This document shows positions 1 through 8,645 of a stretch of DNA of 64,000 nucleotides, piece by piece (position 1 is the stretch's first letter; every line of letters begins with the position of its first letter). Made by a program: the position numbers and the translations under genes. Origin of the DNA: Bradyrhizobium sp. (GTDB taxonomy: Bacteria; Pseudomonadota; Alphaproteobacteria; Rhizobiales; Xanthobacteraceae); the NCBI GenBank assembly GCA_030681365.1, contig JAUXWH010000158.1, positions 20,379 to 84,378 of the forward strand, read 5' to 3'. The notes below the pieces were generated by a model. That model searched no databases. It was not told the DNA's origin and saw only the letters and a program-made list of their open reading frames with translations.

Positions 1-1
1 G

Positions 2-406
2 GCGATCGAGAACGGCGGCGACCGCGTCGGCCTCGCCGCCGGCCAGCGGGTCGGACGCAAGGACACCGGGTTCAAGAAGCTGCAGTCGCGCACCGCCAAC
101 GGCATCCGCAACGCCATCCTGCACGACGGCACCCGCGACACCGGCTGCGGCCTGAAGGCGTTCCGGCGCGAGGTGTTCCTGATGATGCCCTATTTCGACG
201 GCCTGCATCGCTTTCTGCCGGCGCTGGTGCGCCGCGAGGGCTTTGACATCGTCTATGTCGACGTCATCGACCGTCCCAGACATTCCGGCGTGTCGAATTA
301 CGGCTTCTTCGATCGGCTATGGATCGGGATCATGGATCTCGCGGGGGTGTGGTGGCTGATCCGCCGCAAGAAGCCGACGCCCGTTGCGACCGAGGTGATG
401 CCATGA
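2..406 (+). CDS. Glycosyltransferase family 2, C-terminal part (truncated by window start)
   Basis: The open frame runs in from the window edge and ends at a TGA at 404-406, so only the last 134 residues are visible. They read as the C-terminal half of a dolichol-phosphate-mannose/undecaprenyl-phosphate type glycosyltransferase: a DTGCGLKAFRREVF stretch, then RFLPALVRREGF and a basic tail (RPRHSGVSNYG) typical of the GT2 polyprenyl-phosphate branch. No large C-terminal membrane domain follows. The stop overlaps the start of the next gene (ATGA), so the two are translationally coupled and probably serve the same envelope-lipid pathway. The donor and acceptor sugars cannot be read from the sequence. 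Confidence 0.8.
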   Translation, partial: AIENGGDRVGLAAGQRVGRKDTGFKKLQSRTANGIRNAILHDGTRDTGCGLKAFRREVFLMMPYFDGLHRFLPALVRREGFDIVYVDVIDRPRHSGVSNYGFFDRLWIGIMDLAGVWWLIRRKKPTPVATEVMP

Positions 407-732
407 CTGAGCTGTTCAACATGCTTGGCGCCTATCTGCATGATGTCTTCATCATCAAGTTCGATGGCTGGGTCATTCTGGGATTCGTGGCGCAGGGGTT
501 CTTCACCATGCGCTTCGTGGTGCAATGGATCGCCTCCGAGCGCGCGCGCAAGAGCGTGATCCCGGTGGCGTTCTGGTTCTTCTCGATCGGCGGCGGCATC
601 CTGCTGCTGATCTATGCGCTGTACCGCCGCGACCCGGTGTTCATCGCGGGGCAGGCGCTCGGCCTGCTGGTCTATTTCCGCAATCTGTATTTTATCATTG
701 TCACCGGCCGCCAGTCGTCGGCGAAGGATTGA
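403..732 (+). CDS. Lipid-A-disaccharide synthase N-terminal-domain (Lab_N) membrane protein
   Basis: This is a 109-residue protein starting at the ATG that overlaps the preceding stop; the longer ORF-track start at 319 would run deep into the upstream gene. It has three hydrophobic helices, with FVVQWIASERARKSVIPVAFWFFSIGGG and YFRNLYFI motifs characteristic of the Lab_N domain. That small membrane module occurs alone or fused to lipid A enzymes. It travels with GT2 polyprenyl-phosphate glycosyltransferases in alphaproteobacteria and is thought to act in lipid A or envelope glycolipid modification. The biochemical role is inferred from this pairing, not proven. Confidence 0.8.
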   Translation: MTELFNMLGAYLHDVFIIKFDGWVILGFVAQGFFTMRFVVQWIASERARKSVIPVAFWFFSIGGGILLLIYALYRRDPVFIAGQALGLLVYFRNLYFIIVTGRQSSAKD

Positions 733-908
733 GCAACGTCCTCGCATGGGGACATCCAAAAATCGCGAAAACAACCCCATGTACAGAAAGCAACCCGATG
801 AAAAGACTGGTGTTTCCGTCGCAGTCCGCGTGCGCTTTAGCGGTATAAAAATACCGTGAAACTGTCGTCCCACACCTTCCACACCTCGCCATTCGAGTTG
901 TTTCCCTG

Positions 909-2003
909 ATGCCGCATCGTTCGAGCCTGGAAGTGTCTGCGCGGATTGATCATTGGTGGTCGATCGCGAATGGCGATTTCGTTGTCGATCCGTTCGGACC
1001 GATGGCGAGGGCCGGCCTGTTCCAGATCGGCCTGCCGGGCGCGGACGCCGCGTTCGACAGCTATCGGGCGATAGCAGCCGCTGAACAGGCGATTGCCGGA
1101 AAGACCGGGCTGTTGGGGCTGGCAAGCGCTTTCACCGCCCGGCAGGTGATCGCGCGCTTCTTCATCTCGGGTTTTGCCACCGCCGACCAGCGCGCCGCGT
1201 GGCTGCCGCGGATTGCCGCCGGCGAGGTCTGCACGGCGGTTGCGATCTCCGAGCCCGGCGCCGGTGCGCATCCCAAGCATCTGCAGACCACCGCCGAATC
1301 CCGTGGCGCGGGATATGTCATCCGTGGCCGCAAGGCCTGGGTGACCAACGGCCCGGTCGCCGACCTGTTCCTGGTACTGGCGGTGGTCGCGGTCGAGGAC
1401 GGCCGCAAGCGCTATGGCCTGTTCATGCTGCCGAAGACGACGCCCGGCCTTGTGATAAAGCCGATGGCGGCGCTGGACGTGCTGTTGCCGGCGACGCATT
1501 GCGAGCTCGAACTCGATGGCTGCGAGGTGCCGGCGTCCGCGCGGGTCGGCGAATTGCCGGACGCCTATCCGGCCATGGCGATGCCGTTTCGCGATGTCGA
1601 GGACACCGTCGGAACGGCGAATGTCGCGGGGTTGCTGAGCTGGCTGCTCGACAAGGCCGCAAGCCGCATCGAGCGCACGGAAGAGAATGCCTTGCGGCTC
1701 GGCCGCATCGCGGGTCTGGTGTCCCTGGTGCAGGCGGCGAGCCGGCTTGCGGTGGCGGCCCTCGACGGCGAAGGAGACGATGTTCCGGCGCGCGTGATCG
1801 GCGTAAGACTGCTGGCGCGCGACATCGTCGGCGAAATCCGCGAACTGCTGGGGCAAAGCGCGACCGACGACGAGACGATGGCCCGGGCGCTGGCCGCGTT
1901 CGACATGCTGGCCTCGGTCGCGCGCGAGCCGCGCAAGATCAGGCGGATCAGGCTTGGTAGTTCAATCTGGCCTGGAAATTCAATCGGAAGCGAGAACCAT
2001 TAA
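909..2003 (+). CDS. Acyl-CoA dehydrogenase family flavoprotein
   Basis: The 364-residue protein has acyl-CoA dehydrogenase signatures. The middle-domain flavin segment CTAVAISEPGAGAHPKHLQT (about residues 107-126) is followed by GYVIRGRKAWVTNGPVADLFLVLA, the usual beta-barrel that holds FAD. Family members oxidise acyl-CoA thioesters to enoyl-CoA and pass electrons to ETF. At 364 residues it is slightly short, and its C-terminal helical domain is divergent, so I cannot point to the catalytic glutamate. It is directly followed by the moxR gene, with no intergenic base, suggesting one transcript with the MoxR/VWA pair. The substrate is unknown. Confidence 0.85.
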   Translation: MPHRSSLEVSARIDHWWSIANGDFVVDPFGPMARAGLFQIGLPGADAAFDSYRAIAAAEQAIAGKTGLLGLASAFTARQVIARFFISGFATADQRAAWLPRIAAGEVCTAVAISEPGAGAHPKHLQTTAESRGAGYVIRGRKAWVTNGPVADLFLVLAVVAVEDGRKRYGLFMLPKTTPGLVIKPMAALDVLLPATHCELELDGCEVPASARVGELPDAYPAMAMPFRDVEDTVGTANVAGLLSWLLDKAASRIERTEENALRLGRIAGLVSLVQAASRLAVAALDGEGDDVPARVIGVRLLARDIVGEIRELLGQSATDDETMARALAAFDMLASVAREPRKIRRIRLGSSIWPGNSIGSENH

Positions 2004-2951
2004 ATGAATACCCAACTGCCGGCGGATTCGATCGAAGCCGTCACCCGTGGCCTGGCGTCAGCCGGCTATATCGCCAGCAAGCAGATTGCGACCGCGGTCT
2101 ATCTGGCCGAGAAGATCGAAAAGCCCATCCTGGTGGAAGGGCCGGCCGGTGTCGGCAAGACCGAGTTGGCAAAGGCGCTGGCGGCTTGGCGCGGCATGAA
2201 GATGATCCGCATGCAGTGCTACGAAGGCCTCGATGAAGCCAAGGCGCTGTATGAATGGAAATATGCAAAACAGCTGCTCTACACCCAGATCCTGAAGGAC
2301 AAGCTCGGCGAAGTGCTTGGCGGAGCCGACACGCTGGCCGCCGCGCTCGGCAAGCTGCACGATTTCGGCGACGTGTTCTTCTCCAAGGAATTCGTCGAGC
2401 CGCGGCCGCTGCTGCAGGCGCTGGAGCAGGCCAATGGCTGCGTGCTCCTGGTTGACGAGATCGACAAGTCGGACGCCGAATTCGAATCCCTGCTGCTGGA
2501 GATCCTCAGCGACTACCAGGTTTCGATCCCCGAACTCGGCACCGTCACGGCGATCGTCAAGCCCACGGTGATCCTGACCTCCAACGGCGAGCGTGATCTC
2601 TCCGACGCTTTGAAGCGCCGCTGCCTGCATCTGCATATCGGCTTTCCCGAGCAGAAGCTGGAGGAACGCATTGTCGAGAGCCGCGTCCCCGGCATCTCCG
2701 CGACCTTGCGCAAGCAGATCGTCGGCTTCATCAACCAGGTCCGTGCGCTCGACCTTAAGAAGCTGCCCTCGGTCAGCGAGACCATCGACTGGGCCCGCGT
2801 GCTGGTGCTGCTGCAGTCGAGCGAACTCGATCATGAGACCGTCAAGGACACGCTCAACGTGCTCCTGAAATACGAGGCCGACATCGAGACCACGATACCG
2901 CAAGTGTCGAGCTTCGTCGCCAAGTCCGGCCGCCAGGGCGTGTTCGGCTGA
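2004..2951 (+). CDS. MoxR-family AAA+ ATPase (CoxD-like)
   Basis: The 315-residue AAA+ protein has Walker A (EGPAGVGKTELAKALA, about residues 41-56), Walker B (VLLVDEIDKSD, about 148-158) and a sensor-1 TSNGERDLSDALKRRC segment. MoxR ATPases act as chaperones that mature or insert cofactors into partner enzymes, usually with a VWA-domain protein encoded next door. Here the downstream gene is such a VWA protein, overlapping by one base (TGATG). The pair resembles CoxD/CoxE of carbon-monoxide dehydrogenase clusters, but no molybdenum hydroxylase subunit is present in this window. The enzyme it serves is therefore unknown, and the upstream acyl-CoA dehydrogenase is one candidate by position. Confidence 0.9.
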   Translation: MNTQLPADSIEAVTRGLASAGYIASKQIATAVYLAEKIEKPILVEGPAGVGKTELAKALAAWRGMKMIRMQCYEGLDEAKALYEWKYAKQLLYTQILKDKLGEVLGGADTLAAALGKLHDFGDVFFSKEFVEPRPLLQALEQANGCVLLVDEIDKSDAEFESLLLEILSDYQVSIPELGTVTAIVKPTVILTSNGERDLSDALKRRCLHLHIGFPEQKLEERIVESRVPGISATLRKQIVGFINQVRALDLKKLPSVSETIDWARVLVLLQSSELDHETVKDTLNVLLKYEADIETTIPQVSSFVAKSGRQGVFG

Positions 2952-4318
2952 TGCGCGAGGAACTGCATCGCTTCTTCCGGGCGGCGCGCGGCGCCGGCGT
3001 ACGGGTGAGCCCCGCGGAAAGCATCGATGCCATGAAGGCGGTGGCCGATGTCGGCTTTGCCGAGCGCGGCATCCTGCGCGACACGCTGCTGCTGACGCTG
3101 GCCAAGAGCCAGGAGGAAAAGCAGGCGCTGGGCGACTGCTTTGATCTGTTCTTCAGCCAGCCCGAAGTGCCGGAGGAAGCCGCGCCGGCGGATGCCGAAG
3201 ACAGCAAGGGCGGGGATGCCGCGCCAAACGAGAATGAGCGGGGCGCTCCGGGCGCACCGGCCCCGGAGCTCGGCGAGCTCGCGCAGATGCTGATGTCGCG
3301 CGACCGCAACGCGATCGCGGCCGCGATGGCGGCGGCATCGAACGCCGCCGCGCTGTCCGACATCCGCTATTTCACCCAGCGCGGCATCTTCTCGTCGCGG
3401 ATTCTCGAGCAGCTCGGCATCGAGCGCCTGCGCGACGATCTGGACGCGCTGATGGCGACCAGTCCCGGCGACGCCGAGCGGCTGGCGGCGGCGCTGGAGG
3501 CGTTGCGTGAAAACGTCCGCGAGGTCGTCAACCAGGCGCTGGTGCTGTATGGCCGCGAGGAAACCGAGAACCTGCGCAACGAAATCCTGCGCAACGCGCC
3601 GCTGGCCCGGCTGGAGCGCCGCCAGGTCGAGCAGATGAAGGCGCTGATCCGCGCCATCGCCCGGCGGCTGCGCGAACGCTACTCCAAGCCGCGCAAGCGC
3701 CAGCGGCGCGGCCATCTCGACACGCGAAAGACGTTGCGGCGCAACGCCGCCTGGGGCGGCGTGCCGTTCCTCACCTCCTGGAAGCGCCGCCACCGCGACC
3801 GGCCCAAGATCGTGGCGATCTGCGATGTCTCGGGATCGGTGGCGCAGGTGTCCGATTTCTTCCTGCTCCTGATCCACAGCCTGCACGAAGTGGTGGACGA
3901 CGTGCGCTCGTTCGCGTTCTCCGGCCACCTGATCGAAGTCAGCAACATCCTCGACACCAAGTCGCCCGAGGAGGCGATGAGCGAGATCATGTCGAAAGTC
4001 GGTTTCGGCTCGTCCGACTATGGCGGCTCGTTCGTCGATTTCGAAAAGAACTTTCTCCGCAGCGTGACGCCGAAGACCACGGTGATCGTGCTCGGCGATG
4101 CCCGCACCAATAACCTCGATCCGCGTGCCGACATTTTGCGCACGATCTCAGAGCGGTCCAAGCGCCTGGTCTGGCTCAACCCGGAGGGGCGGATGGCCTG
4201 GGGCTGGGGCGACTCCGAAATGCCGCGCTATGGCGCTTTCTGCACCGTGGTGCGGCAATGCTCGACGGCAAAACAGCTGGAGCGGGCGGTGTCGGACATC
4301 GTGGCGGCGTATCAGTAA
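2951..4318 (+). CDS. VWA-domain protein, CoxE-like partner of the MoxR ATPase
   Basis: The 455-residue soluble protein has an N-terminal helical region, an acidic low-complexity linker near residues 75-100, and a C-terminal von Willebrand A domain. The metal-ion-dependent adhesion motif is visible as ICDVSGSV (DxSxS, about residues 289-296). Later VWA landmarks follow, such as the GGSFVDF segment and VIVLGDARTNN. In MoxR-CoxE systems this protein binds the target enzyme while the ATPase supplies force. The start overlaps the moxR stop by one base, a coupled arrangement. The C-terminal half (RRHRDRPKIVAICDVSGSVA) is highly typical of CoxE/DUF58-type VWA proteins. Confidence 0.88.
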   Translation: MREELHRFFRAARGAGVRVSPAESIDAMKAVADVGFAERGILRDTLLLTLAKSQEEKQALGDCFDLFFSQPEVPEEAAPADAEDSKGGDAAPNENERGAPGAPAPELGELAQMLMSRDRNAIAAAMAAASNAAALSDIRYFTQRGIFSSRILEQLGIERLRDDLDALMATSPGDAERLAAALEALRENVREVVNQALVLYGREETENLRNEILRNAPLARLERRQVEQMKALIRAIARRLRERYSKPRKRQRRGHLDTRKTLRRNAAWGGVPFLTSWKRRHRDRPKIVAICDVSGSVAQVSDFFLLLIHSLHEVVDDVRSFAFSGHLIEVSNILDTKSPEEAMSEIMSKVGFGSSDYGGSFVDFEKNFLRSVTPKTTVIVLGDARTNNLDPRADILRTISERSKRLVWLNPEGRMAWGWGDSEMPRYGAFCTVVRQCSTAKQLERAVSDIVAAYQ

Positions 4319-4366
4319 CTTTGTCCAGCCGAATGCGGGTGGCAAACATTCGCACCGGCTCGTCGA

Positions 4367-4546
4367 TCATCCGATCATCCATCGGCCCTTGTGAATGTCG
4401 AACTTGACCGCGCCTTCGTCGCGCATTTTCAGCAGCAACGACTGGCAGGCCTCCTCGTTCGGAAGATTGGCGCGTTTCATCACCTCATAGATCTTGAGCG
4501 GCTTCTCGCGGAGCGCGGTCAGAATCTTTTCGCGATCGTTCAGCAT
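4367..4546 (-). CDS. Small winged-helix-like protein (below ORF-track size)
   Basis: This 59-codon frame on the minus strand was found by eye. Its product begins MLNDREKILTALREKPLK, contains a basic helical stretch (KIYEVMKRANLPNEEACQ) and ends DIHKGRWMIG. The pattern of short helices followed by a RDEGAVKF.IHKGRW hairpin looks like a minimal winged helix. The start is preceded on the minus strand by a purine-rich GAGGAA about ten bases upstream. It converges with the VWA gene. No function can be assigned; a small DNA-binding regulator is the simplest reading. Confidence 0.6.
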   Translation of the reverse strand: MLNDREKILTALREKPLKIYEVMKRANLPNEEACQSLLLKMRDEGAVKFDIHKGRWMIG

Positions 4547-4875
4547 CTCACGGGTTCCTCAATGGCGATCATTGGTCAGGGCAGGGGCACGAATTGCAAG
4601 CGGCAAGGACTGCCTCAAGCTGGTTGGCTTCCGCTGTTTTGGCGGCGCGCGCAAGGCGCTTTTTCCGGGACCGGTGCTTGAAGTTTCAGGCGGGCCTGGC
4701 GGGGCTCCCTGCTGTCGGGCAATGCCGCGCGGTCCACGGACTCCTTCTGTTCACGGAGAACGAACAGGGGTCGCAAAATCCGGTCGGATGACCGGTTAAG
4801 GAACCGTCATTAACCCAGTCTATTTGCAAATCATAAACGGCCCGCTGGCAGTCTGGAGGGGTCCAGGAGGGTGCC
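4547..4875. other. Intergenic stretch without a recognised gene
   Basis: About 330 bases separate the small minus-strand gene from the small plus-strand gene at 4876. The ORF track gives only short overlapping frames here, none with a credible ribosome-binding site or family signature. The right half turns AT-richer just before the next gene (around CATTAACCC and TTTGCAAATCATAAAC), so it probably holds the promoter of the 4876 gene. Confidence 0.5.
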
Positions 4876-5040
4876 ATGGTGATTTATCCCGTGCCTGCCG
4901 CGGTGACGCAGGCCAAGATCCGGCTTGTCATCGACGAGACGGCAAAGCAGCCGGCGACGGTCATCAACAGCGACGTGCGGGCGCTCATCGAGGCTCAGCG
5001 ACAGGCCGAGCAAGAGGCATTGATCGACGTCAAGGCCTAG
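4876..5040 (+). CDS. Small hypothetical protein with strong Shine-Dalgarno
   Basis: This 54-codon frame (MVIYPVPAAVTQAKIRLVID...) ends with TAG at 5040. A near-perfect AGGAGGG lies five to ten bases before the ATG, which decides the start. The product is soluble, begins with a short VIYPVP strand, and ends with a charged helix rich in Glu, Gln and Ala (EAQRQAEQEALIDVKA). I do not recognise the family. It lies 80 bases upstream of the universal stress protein gene and could share its transcript. Confidence 0.55.
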   Translation: MVIYPVPAAVTQAKIRLVIDETAKQPATVINSDVRALIEAQRQAEQEALIDVKA

Positions 5041-5123
5041 CATCGCGCCTGCCCTCACAATTGGTTTGACCGCGCCTGTAACGAGGCCGCGGCTTTCGCG
5101 CTATCCACCTGGGGGATGAATCC

Positions 5124-5570
5124 GTGTACAAGAATATCCTGATTGCAACCGACGGTTCCGAGCTTGCCGGCAAAGGTGTCAGACACGGTCTGGCGCTCGC
5201 GGAACAGCTCGGCGCCAAGGTCACTTTCCTGTCGGTTGTCGAGCCATTGCTGCCGGCGGCAATCCGGGCAGCCTTGGTCGGCGGCATCGAAGATCCCGTT
5301 GGCGGCTATGACCAGCAGATCGACGCGAGCATGAAGCAACGCTACGCGGAGCTCGAAAAGGAAGCCGCACAATATGGCATCAGCGTCGAAATGATGCACG
5401 AGATCGATGAAAATCCGGCAGAGGCGATCGTCAGATTCGCCGAAATGAAAGCCTGCGATCTCATCGTCATGGCGTCGCATGGGCGGCGCGGCATCAGGAG
5501 GGCTCTGCTGGGAAGCCAGACCGCGGAGGTGCTGGTGCATACTTCAATCCCGGTCCTCGTCATCCGGTAG
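5124..5570 (+). CDS. Universal stress protein UspA family
   Basis: The 148-residue single-domain Usp protein begins MYKNILIATDGSELAGKGV, the canonical first strand and nucleotide loop. It ends with MASHGRRGIRRALLGSQTAEVLVHTSIPVLVIR. The G-x-x-G...GS motif of ATP-binding Usp proteins is present in that final stretch, so it is likely of the nucleotide-binding type. Length is normal for a single Usp domain. Usp proteins help survival during starvation, oxidative or respiratory stress; which stress is not visible here. The next gene follows after 22 bases. Confidence 0.93.
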   Translation: MYKNILIATDGSELAGKGVRHGLALAEQLGAKVTFLSVVEPLLPAAIRAALVGGIEDPVGGYDQQIDASMKQRYAELEKEAAQYGISVEMMHEIDENPAEAIVRFAEMKACDLIVMASHGRRGIRRALLGSQTAEVLVHTSIPVLVIR

Positions 5571-5592
5571 TCGCGTCAGCGCGGGCGGCGCC

Positions 5593-6015
5593 ATGAACGA
5601 TCCGTTCCATCTCCAGCGCTTTCTCGATGCGCAGGCGCCGGTCTATCCGCTCGTCGTTGCAGAACTGCGGCGCGGTCAGAAGCAAAGCCATTGGATGTGG
5701 TTCATCTTTCCGCAGCTCGCCGGGCTCGGACACAGCCCGATGGCCCGGCGATTTGCGATCTCCGCACGCGAGGAGGCCGTCGCCTATCTCGCGGATGCCG
5801 TCCTGGGATCCCGGCTCAGGGAGTGCACGGCGCTCGTCAACGCCGTCGAGGGCCGCACGATCCGCGAAATTCTCGGCAGTCCCGATGACGTCAAATTCCG
5901 CTCGTCGATGACCTTGTTTGGTGCGGTGTCTTCCGACCCGGAATTCGCCGAAGCGCTCGCGAAGTTCTACGGCGGCAAGCCGGACCAAAGGACGCTGGCC
6001 CTGCTTGCGCAATAG
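5593..6015 (+). CDS. DUF1810 family protein
   Basis: The 140-residue protein starts at the ATG at 5593; the longer ORF-track frame would overlap the Usp gene. The sequence DPFHLQRFLDAQAPVYPLVVAELRRGQKQSHWMWFIFPQLAGLG is the hallmark of DUF1810, a compact helical family, and FRSSMTLFGAV falls in its conserved C-terminal half. The biochemical role of DUF1810 is not established. It probably shares a transcript with the upstream usp gene. Confidence 0.9.
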   Translation: MNDPFHLQRFLDAQAPVYPLVVAELRRGQKQSHWMWFIFPQLAGLGHSPMARRFAISAREEAVAYLADAVLGSRLRECTALVNAVEGRTIREILGSPDDVKFRSSMTLFGAVSSDPEFAEALAKFYGGKPDQRTLALLAQ

Positions 6016-6089
6016 GCCGTCGCCGCGTTTTCCGGGTGTGCCCGAGTCGCTTGCCGGGCGAGGTCGGTCTGAAGCTCCGGGAGGATGGT

Positions 6090-7283
6090 CTACGCGGCGT
6101 TGAAGGCCGCAAATCCGCGTTCGAGGTCGGCCTTGAGGTCTTCGACATCCTCCAGTCCGATATGCAGCCGCAACGCCGGGCCGCCCGGCGCCCATTCCGT
6201 GGCGGTGCGATAGGGCGCGCAGTCGAAGGGAATGGCGAGACTTTCAAATCCGCCCCAGGAATAGCCCATTCCGAACAGCTTGACGGTGTCGAGCAGGGTG
6301 TCGACGGCGGCTTGCGGCTTGGGCTGCAGCACGATGCTGAACAGGCCGGAGGCGCCGGTAAAATCCCGTTTCCAGATCGCATGGCCGGGATGGCTTTCGA
6401 GGGCAGGGTGCAGCACCCTGACGACCTCGGGCCGGCCGGCCAGCCAGCGGGCCATTTCGAGACCGGAGCGATGATGCTGCGCCAGCCGCACCGACAGCGT
6501 GCGCAGGCCGCGCAGCGCCAGGAATACGTCATCGGGCCCGGCGCAGACGCCGAGCAGCTGGATCGCCTCGGCCACCAGCGGCCAGGCCGTGGCATTGGCC
6601 GCGATGGTGCCGAACATGATGTCGGAATGGCCGCCGATATATTTGGACGCCGCCTGCATGCTGATATCGACGCCTTGCTCCAGCGAGCGGTGATACAGCG
6701 CCGTCGCCCAGGTGTTGTCGTCGATGACGAGCGCGCCGCGCGCATGCGCGACCGCGGATATCGCGGGAATGTCCGGCATTTCGAAGGATTGCGAGCCCGG
6801 CGCCTCGATCACCACCGCCCTTGTATTGGGTTTGAACAGGCCGGCGATGCCGGCGCCGATCAGCGGATCGAAATAGCTGGTCTCGACGCCGTAGCGGGTC
6901 AGGATGCCGTTGCAGAAATTGCGGGTGGGACGGTAGACATTGTCGCAGACCAGCAGATGGTCGCCGGCCTTGAGCACCGCAAGCAGGGTGGTGGTGATCG
7001 CGGCCAGCCCCGAGGGCGCGATGCCGACGCCGGCGCATTGCGGTCCCTCCAGCGCCATCAGCGCTTGCTGCAGGGCCTTGGTGGTCGGGGTTCCCCGTCT
7101 TCCATACTGGTATTCGCCGCGATGGGCATGCAGGTCCGCGGCGGTCGGATACAGCACCGTGGAACCGTGGACCACCGGCGGATTGACGAAGCCCTTCTGC
7201 GCCTTGGTGTCGCGGCCCGCCGTCACCAAGAGGGTGTCGGCCTTGAGCGGGCTCGTCGGTCCGCCGTCCTCAGAAAAGCTCAT
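6090..7283 (-). CDS. metC: Cystathionine beta-lyase (Cys/Met metabolism PLP enzyme)
   Basis: The protein has 397 residues from the ATG at 7283; the 47 extra residues in the ORF track are proline/arginine-rich and unlike the family. It shows the gamma-family PLP fold: YQYGRRGTPTTKAL near the N-terminus, VCDNVYRPTRNF, and the PLP-lysine region QAASKYIGGHSDIMFG (about residues 205-220). Cystathionine beta-lyase cleaves cystathionine to homocysteine, ammonia and pyruvate in methionine synthesis. The GYSWGGFESLAIP segment near the C-terminus is typical of MetC rather than gamma-lyases. It is divergent from aapJ across a 320-base spacer. Confidence 0.9.
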   Translation of the reverse strand: MSFSEDGGPTSPLKADTLLVTAGRDTKAQKGFVNPPVVHGSTVLYPTAADLHAHRGEYQYGRRGTPTTKALQQALMALEGPQCAGVGIAPSGLAAITTTLLAVLKAGDHLLVCDNVYRPTRNFCNGILTRYGVETSYFDPLIGAGIAGLFKPNTRAVVIEAPGSQSFEMPDIPAISAVAHARGALVIDDNTWATALYHRSLEQGVDISMQAASKYIGGHSDIMFGTIAANATAWPLVAEAIQLLGVCAGPDDVFLALRGLRTLSVRLAQHHRSGLEMARWLAGRPEVVRVLHPALESHPGHAIWKRDFTGASGLFSIVLQPKPQAAVDTLLDTVKLFGMGYSWGGFESLAIPFDCAPYRTATEWAPGGPALRLHIGLEDVEDLKADLERGFAAFNAA

Positions 7284-7605
7284 GCGCTCGCCGCCATCAT
7301 TTTGCCCGGCCGCAACCTTCGAAATCCCCGCCGGACGGCGGGCTCGGGGCGGTCGGCTAATAACAGGACAGGGAAGACAGCCGTCAACCCCTTGACCCGG
7401 CACGCCAGTCGTTCTGTGATGCACGCGAACTATTCAGTCGCTGCACGTTGAGGGGCCTGCCGCGACCGCCGATCCATCGCCTGGCCGGACTGCGCATCGA
7501 ACTGCCTGTCAGGCATGCCGTTTGCAGGGATGGATTATCGGATCGGCCCGTCGGCGTGCGCGAGAATAGGCAACCGTTCCGGACGACCCTTGAAAGGCCT
7601 TTGCC

Positions 7606-8622
7606 ATGAAACGTGTATCGCTGGTTTTCACCCTTGCTCTCGCCGCCGCCTTTTCCACCGAGGCCGCCACCGCGCAAACGCTCAAGACGGTCAAGGACCG
7701 GGGCATGCTGTCCTGCGGCGTCAGCCAGGGCCTGCCGGGCTTCTCGTCCCCCGACGACAAGGGCAACTGGACCGGCTTCGACGTCGATATCTGCCGCGCG
7801 ATCGCCGCCGCCATCTTCAACGATGCGACCAAGATCAAATTCGTGCCGTTGTCGGCGAAGGATCGCTTCACCGCGCTGCAATCCGGCGAAATCGACGTGC
7901 TGTCGCGCAATACGACCTGGACGCTTTCCCGCGATACCTCGCTGGGCGCCAATTTCACCGGCGTGACCTATTATGACGGCCAGGGCTTTCTGGTGAAGAA
8001 GTCGCTCAAAGTGAATTCGGCGCTGGAACTCAACAGCGCCTCGGTTTGCGTGCAGACCGGCACCACGACCGAGCAGAACCTCGCCGACTACTTCAAGGGC
8101 AACAACATGAAGTATGAGGTGATCGCGTTCGGAACCGCCGACGAGACCATCAAGGCCTACGAGTCCGGGCGCTGCGACGTCTTCACCTCTGATGTCTCGC
8201 AGCTCTATGCCGAGCGGCTGAAGGTCGCCAATCCCGCCGACCATGTCGTGCTTCCGGAGGTGATCTCGAAGGAACCGCTCGGCCCGATGGTGCGTCATGG
8301 CGACGACCAGTGGTTCGATATCGTCAAGTGGACATTGTTTGCGATGGTGGGCGCCGAAGAACTCGGCATCACCCAGAAGAACGCCGATGAACTGGCGAAA
8401 TCGAACAAGCCCGAACTCCGGCGCGCCTTCGGCACCGACGGCAATCTCGGCGAACAGCTTGGCCTGACCAAGGACTGGCTGCTGCGAATCGTGAAGGCGG
8501 TCGGCAATTACGGCGAATCGTTCGATCGCAACGTCGGCCCTGGTTCCAAGCTCGGGATCGCCCGCGGGCTTAACCAGCTCTGGAACAAGGGCGGGATCCA
8601 GTACGCGCCGCCGATCCGCTGA
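7606..8622 (+). CDS. aapJ: General L-amino acid ABC transporter, periplasmic binding protein
   Basis: The 338-residue precursor has a clear signal peptide (MKRVSLVFTLALAAAFSTEAATAQ, cleavage after about residue 24). The mature part begins TLKTVKDRGMLSCGVSQGLPGFS and holds the family-3 solute-binding fold with GFDVDICRAIAAAIF and DVLSRNTTWTLSRD. It captures many L-amino acids in the periplasm for the AapQMP translocator encoded immediately downstream. In rhizobia the Aap system is a major broad-specificity amino acid importer, important in symbiosis. Gene order J-Q-M-P and length match the known operon. Confidence 0.95.
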   Translation: MKRVSLVFTLALAAAFSTEAATAQTLKTVKDRGMLSCGVSQGLPGFSSPDDKGNWTGFDVDICRAIAAAIFNDATKIKFVPLSAKDRFTALQSGEIDVLSRNTTWTLSRDTSLGANFTGVTYYDGQGFLVKKSLKVNSALELNSASVCVQTGTTTEQNLADYFKGNNMKYEVIAFGTADETIKAYESGRCDVFTSDVSQLYAERLKVANPADHVVLPEVISKEPLGPMVRHGDDQWFDIVKWTLFAMVGAEELGITQKNADELAKSNKPELRRAFGTDGNLGEQLGLTKDWLLRIVKAVGNYGESFDRNVGPGSKLGIARGLNQLWNKGGIQYAPPIR

Positions 8623-8645
8623 TCGCTGGCCCGGAGGCTGCGGCG

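Noticed and set aside
837-1856. 339-residue minus-strand ORF
   Set aside because: Shadow of the acyl-CoA dehydrogenase gene; no ribosome site or family features.
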